64,000 nucleotides of DNA from Colocasia esculenta (Eukaryota > Streptophyta > Magnoliopsida > Alismatales > Araceae), in NCBI GenBank assembly GCA_014218235.1, contig CM024759.1, positions 71,898,042-71,962,041 on the forward strand, written 5' to 3'. The first letter of the stretch is position 1. Each line of letters starts with the position of its first letter. Shown piece after piece: positions 53,201-59,235 of the stretch. The translations under genes and the position numbers were made by a program. The notes beneath the pieces were generated by a model that was not told the origin of the DNA, searched no databases, and saw nothing but the letters and a program-made list of their open reading frames with translations.

Positions 53201-55335
53201 TTGGCAGACGGGTCCTGTGGACACAGGTTCTGAGGACGGCAAACTGAGCCGAAGACTGCAGTTTCTGGATTGCATGTTTTGAATTAGAAACTCAGTTGCA
53301 ACTTGAAATTTTTTTTGTCTCAAAGACCCTCTTTCAGTTGTCACCTGTCAGAACTGGAGAGCATCATATTTCTCTATGTTAATATGCTGATCTAGCAATT
53401 TTGTCACATAAAACACTAGATTCAGGTATGAAGGAACTTCCCAGCGGTGACTTTCCCCTCAAGATCCTGATGACTGAGTGAGGCAACTGGGAGTTTTGGA
53501 GTGACTGGCTGCACTGCTGGAAACATTGTGACAGTAGAGCAGGGAAGGGATCCTTGAGCTAGATATGACCTATATCATGACGATAGGATCTCAGCAGAGA
53601 ATGGTATGCAGGAACTGCAAGAGCTCATCCCATTTAGGGAGCGATTATTGTCATCTATGAGCTTGTCATCTAATAATCTTTGAGAATTGCTGATTGCTCG
53701 GCTGGCCGGGAAATAATTTGTCTGGCCAGCCGTGGCCACTGGTCGGCGCTGGCGTGCTGCCCAAGCACCGACCAATAGCGTGGCGGCCGAGCAAATGAAG
53801 CCAGCTGGGCCCAGCATGCCCCTCTGGAACAATCCCGTGCCCCCAACCCCACCCAGTGCGAAAAAGAGGAGAAAATAGAAACTGTCAACCCACCACCTAC
53901 CCATATGGGCACACGTACGTATCTGTATATATGGGAAGTTAGATATGAAAGCCATTTTTATCATCAGTGACATTACTTCTTTATACATTTATTCATATTA
54001 CACTTTTCCCTCCTTTGGTTTCATACAAATTGGTTGATACTAGTTTTGAAGTATTAATACCATTTAGTTGGTTTAAACTGAAAACATATGCACAAACTGA
54101 TCAATTCAGCCAGTTTGGTTCAGTTTAGGTTCATCGGTTCAGTTCAGGTTTCAGAATTTGACACAAACCAAAGTGTCACATTGCATTACAAGATATCCTT
54201 ATAACCTTTTAAGTACAAGTTTTAAAGTGGTGCATCCTGAGGTCAACATGCTGTATTGCTTACGTCAGAGATGCTTGATTCTTTGGATAAAGTATCTCAT
54301 GAAGGATTGGAAAAAAATGTAAGGGTTAGAGGTTGCACCTACTCCAGTGCCCATCTCGCCTATTATCTTTTCTTTTGGCAAATTGTCCAATAGTGGAAGT
54401 TAGCATTGTTTTATAAAAAAACCCACCCTCTCAAAAGCCCAATCCGGGGTGTAGGGGTGAACAACGGGTGGTTACGGTCCGGTTCACCCCTATTTTTAGG
54501 GGAACTGAACGACCGAACCTTACAGTGAACCGAACCGGTTCGTTCAGTTCAACCGAATCTTGCAAAAAGGGGGTTTTTATAGGTGGTCACGAGATTTGAT
54601 CTCGCAACCTCCGTGCGCGCATGGGCGTGGGAACAGGCGAACGGGTGCCTACAATTCCACTCGTCGATACGACGCCTTTTTGTATATAATATGATATATC
54701 TTGCAGATAATTATATGGGTATACATATGGTTTTTTTTAGGTGGCCATCACGAGAGTTTCCTGACGAATCCCGACCTGAAACATGCGCCGGAGGGCGCGC
54801 CAAAGGTGGCCCAACCACTGCGCTACAGGAATTTGTGTATATATGTATTATTAATTAATTATATATACATATTCATCATTTCGGTTTCCAGCCTGAAACG
54901 AACTGAACAGTGAGGCAGTGAAACCAACCGAACGGTCAGTTCGGTTCGGTCGGTTTTCGGTTGGACCAATAGTGAACATCCGTACCGGGGTGTGATCCGC
55001 CCATGGGTCAAAAATGTTGATTGCAAAATGCAAGAAAAGTTTATTCTCCTTTAATTTGGTCTGAACTGAACCCCACCTTTCCTTTTTTCTTCGGTTTGAT
55101 TTGGTTTGTTAATGTCAGCTTAGTTTGGTTTGGAGAAATTCTTCTCAAAGTTAATCAAGAGTGACCCATGTTTTCTTGGTATTTCTAGTAGATAGAGTTG
55201 GGATGCATTTCATTTAAATGGAATTTAGTTGTTGTTTAGGGCATCAATTCTGTGGCACTCATTGCAATTCAATGTCTTTTTTTTGCAGGCAAACTTGCAG
55301 GTCACGAACTGTCTCTACTCATCCTTTATTTCTGA
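32911..55335 (+). CDS. SPARK-type GPI-anchored protein, At1g61900 homologue (seven-exon gene)
   Basis: Seven exons join in frame: 32,911-32,974, 39,817-40,023, 40,102-40,707, 42,176-42,421, 43,795-43,938, 51,577-51,621 and 55,301-55,335, giving 448 codons plus a stop. This is close to the Arabidopsis At1g61900 family, annotated as an uncharacterised GPI-anchored cell-surface protein. Visible features are an N-terminal signal peptide (LLGSLLLVFC), a proline/serine linker (PYIPLLAPSPLGPF) and a cysteine-rich extracellular domain with several CC pairs. A serine-rich linker and a short hydrophobic tail follow. Function in the family is not established. Every junction has GT-AG, and every internal exon begins and ends in the same phase (one base carried over). 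Introns 1, 5 and 6 are swollen by transposons. The last exon is the least certain. Confidence 0.85.
33941..34449 (+). repeat. Left LTR of the intron 1 element (509 bp)
   Basis: Starts TGATGGGAATCG and ends CGTCCCGCATCA. A CTATATGTAT sequence near 34,231 could serve as the TATA box of the LTR promoter. Confidence 0.9.
34453..34464 (+). other. Primer-binding site (initiator tRNA-Met)
   Basis: TGGTATCAGAGC three bases after the left LTR: a perfect match to the standard plant retrotransposon primer site. Confidence 0.95.
34465..35430 (+). other. GC-rich proline-rich internal region of the intron 1 element
   Basis: Very C-rich on the plus strand, so several frames stay open (two long overlapping plus ORFs starting in the LTR at 34,133 and 34,300, plus minus-strand ones). 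The translations are Pro/Ser/Arg/Ala low-complexity without gag motifs that I recognise. Probably leader-type or degenerate gag-position sequence. Confidence 0.5.
35531..36424 (+). CDS. Retroelement protein with degenerate retropepsin-like region (297 codons)
   Basis: Intact ORF within the intron 1 element, ending inside the right LTR. Residues 18-36 (VLDEEHQDNYISQAIVDNL) and 83-98 (ITLGKEWLEKRHVVID) resemble the two conserved ends of a gypsy retropepsin (D-S/T-G ... ILGxDWLxxxxxxID). The catalytic triplet is replaced by D20-E21-E22, so it should not be an active protease. The C-terminal part (about 120-260) has no recognised domain; the end, RGRVFSNQGRMMG, looks like the tail of a gypsy polyprotein, where the purine tract is read as codons. 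Possibly a structural or regulatory relic kept by the element. The protease relationship is inferred by eye. Confidence 0.5.
   Translation: MYFSFLVCLPNEKLTKIVLDEEHQDNYISQAIVDNLLQTGEIIVDGDQAFIEFHLNFLDKTQMKSVKYFDGAWCTIDPSRPYITLGKEWLEKRHVVIDSTQSRCIIQPPHLAGKFSFPKYISPIAKPVLQEKTVIDEKSLELVTIPDRVCVKTVFVDVWDQDLFVASGLHLICDDVFEISLSLTTISDLQDFTRDQCHFDMIWCDLEAHILRRLQLVRRYTGLDIPTATLLIHDFVIPLFLVWILRHFKTRGRVFSNQGRMMGIVKLHQRSHGSFVYFVWPIRGPLDVNFSFKTLCI
36303..36311 (+). other. Polypurine tract of the intron 1 element
   Basis: AGGGGAGAA directly before the right LTR start TGATGGGAATCG, as expected for second-strand priming. Confidence 0.85.
36312..36851 (+). repeat. Right LTR of the intron 1 element (540 bp)
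   Basis: Same sequence as the left LTR with two single-base deletions and a 33-bp tandem duplication of its last segment (two copies ending CGTCCCGCATCA at 36,818 and 36,851). Confidence 0.9.
38080..39040. repeat. Degenerate tandem repeat array in intron 1, period roughly 190 bp
   Basis: About five divergent units, each with a variant of CCCACATTGGAA or CACATTAGAA, a segment like CACTCAATGCCT..GGGTTTTGAG, then TGGTATCAAAGCC-like and TGAGAG..ACATT blocks. Recognised by eye near 38,100, 38,270, 38,455, 38,670 and 38,870. No ORF of note. Confidence 0.55.
39817..40023 (+). CDS. Exon 2: linker with proline-rich segment
   Basis: Acceptor CTACCAG| at 39,816. The exon encodes an N-terminal extension and SRAPQPYIPLLAPSPLGPFS, then IIPKLSG, a hallmark of the family. 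Donor TCAG|GTTTGC at 40,024. Confidence 0.85.
40102..40707 (+). CDS. Exon 3: main cysteine-rich (SPARK) domain
   Basis: Acceptor TTTCAG| at 40,101. Encodes TTAIDCYQAFAPFLANVICC, GQSSKETGLLALDATHANHC, KKVDPVNECCSQICQNAILE and DDCRNIILRWLASRLDPSSA. These are strongly conserved in At1g61900-type proteins, including the paired cysteines. Donor AGAG|GTAAAA at 40,708. This is the largest exon and the best evidence for the gene's identity. Confidence 0.95.
41255..41990. repeat. Divergent repeats in intron 3
   Basis: 41,262-41,460 is built of GATCGGGATCGG / CCGATCC-like short motifs, and 41,700-41,990 of GGCTTGAGTC / CAAGCCAGAGTC-like motifs. Both styles occur in decayed plant transposons, but no clear ends were found. 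Confidence 0.4.
42176..42421 (+). CDS. Exon 4: second cysteine-rich segment
   Basis: Acceptor GTTACAG| at 42,175. Encodes VCPLVFPDAKTVARDC, NRTACCNTVNNFVSHLQKQS and FITNLQALDCAATFGLQLQR, ending YSLCHITLKDFSLQ. Donor CAAG|GTTTGT at 42,422. The pattern matches the conserved second half of the extracellular domain. Confidence 0.95.
43795..43938 (+). CDS. Exon 5: end of extracellular domain and serine-rich linker
   Basis: Acceptor ACCAG| at 43,794. Encodes ESGCLLPSLPSDATFDQSSG, VSFTCDLNDNIAAPWPSS and a serine run ending CNK. The family shows GCLLPSLPSDATFD at this place. Donor AAGT|GTATGT at 43,939. Confidence 0.95.
44884..47609 (-). repeat. Probable solo LTR in intron 5, about 2.7 kb
   Basis: The plus strand begins TGTAACAACTC at 44,884 and ends AGGATGTCACA at 47,609. 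Flanking pentamers are ACATC and ACATT, four of five matching, consistent with an aged 5-bp duplication. The minus-strand start TGTGACATCCTGG resembles the family B LTR start (TGTGACGTTCCTC), so minus orientation is preferred. There is no primer site, purine tract or pol sequence adjoining, hence solo. ORFs inside lack domains. Confidence 0.6.
48748..49708. mobile_element. Inverted-terminal element in intron 5, about 960 bp
   Basis: Ends are inverted: CATAGTTTTCAAGGTGTCAA on the left against the complement of CCTTGACAACTATG on the right. Both carry further CCTAAG / CTTAGG motifs. GTTCT flanks both sides directly (48,743-48,747; 49,709-49,713). The interior has no transposase. Confidence 0.6.
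50137..50262. repeat. 30-bp inverted repeat with (GA)n loop in intron 5
   Basis: GATTGCTTGGTAGACAATTC..TTGGTTGA at 50,137 pairs with the complement of TCAACCATTAGAATTGCTTG..GCAATC at 50,222-50,254; the loop is mainly an uninterrupted (GA)n tract (50,172-50,204). Confidence 0.7.
50270..50975 (-). repeat. Probable LTR/TRIM-like fragment in intron 5
   Basis: On the minus strand CTATATAAGGGGATC (TATA-like) lies near 50,735, downstream of an AT-rich segment rich in GGGCC/GGCCC words and upstream of a purine/pyrimidine-rich leader-like stretch. The ORFs at 50,222-50,730 on both strands are low-complexity. No paired LTR was found. Confidence 0.35.
51345..51485 (+). repeat. tRNA-derived SINE candidate in intron 5
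   Basis: A-box match TAGCCCAGTGG at 51,349-51,359 and B-box-like GGATCGACCCC at 51,389-51,399, 30 bases apart as in tRNA promoters, followed by about 80 bases of unrelated sequence and a T-rich end. It lies shortly before exon 6. Confidence 0.6.
51577..51621 (+). CDS. Exon 6: 45-bp micro-exon
   Basis: Acceptor TTGCAG| at 51,576, donor GCTG|GTAAAT at 51,622. Encodes SVTLPALPAATSAQAG, matching the family's TVKIPALPAAASAQ just before the GPI tail. Reading frame is preserved on both sides. It is separated from exon 5 by a 7.6-kb intron filled with transposons. Confidence 0.85.
51622..54443. other. Intron 6, left part, no recognised element
   Basis: About 2.8 kb of intron without credible coding sequence or complete transposon. 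A GC-rich patch at 53,690-53,870 stands out from its surroundings. Confidence 0.5.
54453..54984. mobile_element. Element with perfect 9-bp target duplication in intron 6
   Basis: CCGGGGTGT lies directly on both sides (54,444-54,452 and 54,985-54,993). Ends are weakly inverted (GGGGTGAAC / GTGAACATCC complement) and the outer 100 bp on each side are rich in CGGTTCGGTT / AACCGAACC words. The inside has a minus-strand A-box match TAGCGCAGTGG near 54,829. The 9-bp duplication points to a Mutator-like origin. Confidence 0.65.
55301..55335 (+). CDS. Exon 7: last exon with short hydrophobic tail
   Basis: Acceptor CTTGCAG| at 55,300; a second acceptor TTTGCAG| lies 12 bases earlier at 55,288, also in frame. 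The encoded end is GHELSLLILYF (or GKLAGHELSLLILYF) then TGA. It is hydrophobic as expected for a GPI-anchor signal but shorter than usual, so a different last exon may be used. A 3' untranslated region to about 55,690 is plausible. Confidence 0.55.
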
Positions 55336-56060
55336 TTCCTGGGTGGTTCTTGTGACTTGGCGTCTTATCGTATCACAATCTTGAGGCCGCACGTGTACTG
55401 TTTCTCGTCGCTGGCAAGCGGTAGCATGACCTGTATGATCTGTTTTAGAACCTTATCCCGAAGGAAGTGTTTTGCTGGATTTGTTCGTCTCTCACAATAG
55501 TTACTGTCTTTCCCAGATGTCATACCAATTGAACTATGTTTTTCCTGTAGTTCAAGTCGATTTTCTTCCCATGAGTGTAATAAGGCTGGTGTGATGAAAT
55601 TGGCTTGGATGATCAGTATGTAAAGTAAATAGGAAGCTATATAGTGTGGCTGTTAGGCCTCTTTTCTCTATGTAAAGTGTAATTTTTTTTGCTCAGTCAT
55701 TTACAATGGCCTCACCCTGATCTTACATCTGTTCTCTATGTAGTTTCACTTCCATGCCAAGCTGCGAATGCTGTTGCAATTATCTTTCAATGTGAGATTG
55801 TCTTGGTAGTTTACCTTATTTATTGTTTCCATGTGCTGAAAACATCTGTCTGGTGCAAGCGTCATACTGGTGTCAATGTACCATGCACCACTGGCTGACG
55901 GGTTGTGAAAGTTTCATGTTTAACAGTTTTATTTACATGTGAAGTAGTCTTGATCCAAATGCTGCGCTCACATTTGAGTACACTTCCCAATTTCTGGGGA
56001 ACAAAAGAGGTCAGTAGGGTGTGTTAGGCGGAACTGGTTGGAAGCTGTTTTTTTTTTGTT

Positions 56061-56088
56061 GGGGGGGGGGGGGGGGGGGGGGGGGGGG
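56061..56088. repeat. G28 homopolymer
   Basis: Uninterrupted run of 28 G preceded by T-rich sequence, located at the presumed 3' end of the LINE remnant. Homopolymers this long are error-prone in sequencing, so the exact length is uncertain. Confidence 0.8.
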
Positions 56089-56089
56089 A

Positions 56090-57050
56090 AGGTGGATGGT
56101 ACCATTGATTTATATTAAAGCTAAAATAGAATGTACATATATAGGTGGCTAAACGCCCCAAAAGAGAAAACTCTGAAAAAACTTATACAACAATGATCAC
56201 ACTAAGAAGGTGTGCTTTAATTGCCCCCAAGCAACCCAAAAAGTGGGATACAACAAAAGTGATATGGGAGAGGGTGGCCGCCCATTCTTTAACTATAAAA
56301 TCAACAAATAGTCTCTTTGGACCACGACTCTCTCATAAAGATATGATGGTTCTGCTCACCCCACAATGCCCATAGCGTGGCATGTAGGATGAGCCACCAC
56401 ATTTTCCTATTCGGCTTGCAGAGCCACGATATTCCCTATTCCCGCAAGAGACGGTGAACTTTGCTCCACAAAGTGATGCTACATTTGGTCCTCTAAGCAT
56501 CCTTCGTCCAAACCCTCTGAAAGTAGGAGCAACTAGGAAAAAGGTGCTTAATGGACTCCTCAGCGCCACAAAGATAAACAAGTGGAATTCATGTCTAGCA
56601 TGAATCACGAAAGCCTATCTAGGGTAGGTAGTCTCTCATGTGAGATTCTCCAAACTAAGACATTTACTTTGAGGGGACTCTTTGGCCTCCAAAATTGTTG
56701 TTGGAGCTCATGGTGAACCTCTCCATCACAAATGATTGCATATACTGAGTTGACAGAGAAGATGCCCTTCTTATCCCATCTCCATATCATCCATCCTCAC
56801 TAATCGGGAATAGATGGAATGGAGAAGGGAAAGAAGATCCTGAAGGTGCATAAACTCGCCATGATGGAAATCCCCCAGAAGGTCAGTGCCTAAGAGCCAT
56901 ACGAGATGAGGTGGTCAAATACCTGAGCAATTGTGCCAAATGGGGATACAGCAATATGGAATAGATAAGGGAACAAGGACTCTAAGCTAAAATCTTCACA
57001 CCATCTGTCCTTCCAGAAAAGGCACATCTGACCATCCCCTAGACGGACCT
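56090..57050 (-). pseudogene. LINE (non-LTR retrotransposon) 3' end with RT zinc-binding domain, broken
   Basis: Minus-strand remnant of a LINE polyprotein. 56,790-56,605 encodes IWRWDKKGIFSVNSVYAIIC and LQQQFWRPKSPLKVNVLVWR, then ISHERLPTLDRL: the zinc-binding domain after plant LINE reverse transcriptases. The bases up to about 57,050 give pieces of the preceding region (SVSPFGTIAQV-like) in other frames, and 56,600-56,340 the degraded remainder. On the minus strand the element would end near 56,060 with a short A-run. Reverse transcriptase and endonuclease are absent. Confidence 0.8.
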
Positions 57051-57116
57051 AAACTCCTCTAAAACCATAAAGGCCTTGTTGGTGGTCCACGGCAATACAA
57101 CAAGAATCACCTAAGA

Positions 57117-57137
57117 GGGGGGGGGGGGGGGGGGGGG
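57117..57137. repeat. G21 homopolymer
   Basis: Run of 21 G within CCTAAGAG...GTGAATAGGGTG, the start of the unclassified repeat to the right. This sequence context is common in plant repeat families. Confidence 0.8.
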
Positions 57138-59235
57138 TGAATAGGGTGATACACACAACTAGTTGCAAATTGAACACTTTAAATTTTAGTTAGTGAATAA
57201 AATCGTGTGCAATAAAAAGTAGAGGCAAAGAAGCAATCACATATAAAGAACACAAGAGATTTATCCTAGTTTCGTACTTTTCTCAATGGAAGTCCTACGT
57301 CTAGTCTCCAAATAAATTTTTGGGATTTCACTAACCCAGGGTACAGTCTCCCCAATAGACATACAACGCTAAGCTCCCAACTGATCCTCTCTTCTACACA
57401 AGGGGAAAGCTGAGTATAGTCCCGCAGCTAGACACAACACCGAGCACCCTAATTGGTCTTCCATTCTACAAAAGGGAAAGTTGAGTACATCCCTCAACTG
57501 GACAAGCCACCCAGCACCAGGTGGTTTTCTCTTCTCGTAGGAAGAGGAACAAACCTATCTTTCTTAAGAAAAGAAAGAGCAAGCTATCGAGATCAAGTTC
57601 GGGAATAATGAACTTGACTTCCTTGATCTTGATAGCAACTTGAGAGCGATAAGAGACATAGACTCTCAGGCTCACAAACTCTCTCCAGATTTACAATGTC
57701 ACATAGAGAGAGATGAGAAAGAGTGAATGCTTGGATGCTTGGAATGCTTGAGCAGAAGACTTCTGACTTTTTTATGTATGCTCCTTGTTTCTTTCAGCTT
57801 CAAAGCCTCGATCTTCTTATACAACCTTTTAAAGGAAGACCGTTGAGGAGATCCATTGGGGATCCTTCTATCCATTGCCTCTTCTTCTTCTTCTTCTTCT
57901 TCTTCTTTTGCTATATCTAACATCTATCTTCTTGTGTCTACCTGTTACTTGGAAAAGAACAGAGTCTTCTAAGTTATGCATGTTTCTAAGGTTGCCAGTA
58001 GTAGGTCCAATGTAAGTCTTGCATGAGTACCGTAAACATGTAGACTTTTATCCTAGAAAAGGATAGCAACAAGGTTATATATCAGTCAGTCCATACTTCT
58101 TTTACGTTTAGCACATTTTCTGCTGGCAGACCTCATAAAATATAGGCTATGCTTGAAAAGTTGTGCCTACAGAGGACATGCTTCCAGAAATAGTTGAAAT
58201 TCATTGACATCTTGTTTACACGCCAAAATAATCAATGGAGCAATATTCAAACTAAGATATAGCCAATTGATGTGAGAAATATGAATAAGGTTTCAAGAAT
58301 CATTGCATCAAACATTTAAAATAATTTGTTCACTAATCGCTACAAACATGTGTATAAGACATTAGTAATCGGTGAGACGAAAAGAAATGAACATTTAGTT
58401 CACCAATCGATATATTTGAAATCATATTAACACTAATCGAAATGTAAATAACATCGATCGAAAGAGTAGTGAACCTTTGTTCACCAATTGGAAGATATTA
58501 ATCTATGTTCAGTAATCGAAATGTTTATAACACTAATCTGAACAAAGTTGAACATTTGTTCACCAGTCAGAATACTTATAACATCAATTGATGTAACATG
58601 AAAGACGTAAACAGTAATCGATATACTATACAAGATTTAGACAGTAATCATTGTAAATATGAAAGCTTTGTTCAGTAATCGATGCGAGTGTTCAGAAATC
58701 AATGTAATATCGCTAATCGGACAAGAGTTTCTTCAATAATCGGAATAACACAAGAGAGCCTTCGCATATGACGAAGTAAGTTTTGTGTACGACGAAGTGA
58801 GCTTCTTCACTAATCGGTAGAAGGCTTCTTCAATAATCGATATAAAATGTATTCTCTAATCGGTATAAGATTTTTAATCGATAGAAACTTGTTCTATAAT
58901 CGATGTAGAACTTAAGTTTCTAATTGATACACATTTAATTGTAATCAATATGGATTTTTAGTGCATATCTTTAAAGCGATAGAAATTATCTTATTTCTTA
59001 TACACAAGTACCTTGAAAAATATTATTAAATATATTCATGATTTTCATGAGTGAAAAATAATTATTAAATATATGTATGATATTCATGAGTTTTAATTAT
59101 CACCAAAATAATAGAGATAAATATATAAGAGCAGTTCAACACCTACAAGCAAAAATATCCCACCATAGAGGTGAAGTCCTATGATGTGGTGAGGGTGCAA
59201 AGTCTCAAATCCTAGAAGTAGAAATATATTGTTGT
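57138..59235. repeat. Unclassified interspersed repeat with degenerate short tandem motifs
   Basis: No coding domain. From about 58,250 to 58,950 the sequence repeats variants of TTCACCAATCG, AGTAATCGATAT and TTCAATAATCGG every 25-60 bases, over twenty in all. A (CTT)n tract lies at 57,880-57,908. The left part resembles the non-coding sequence of LTR-type repeats, but no ends were defined. Confidence 0.5.
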
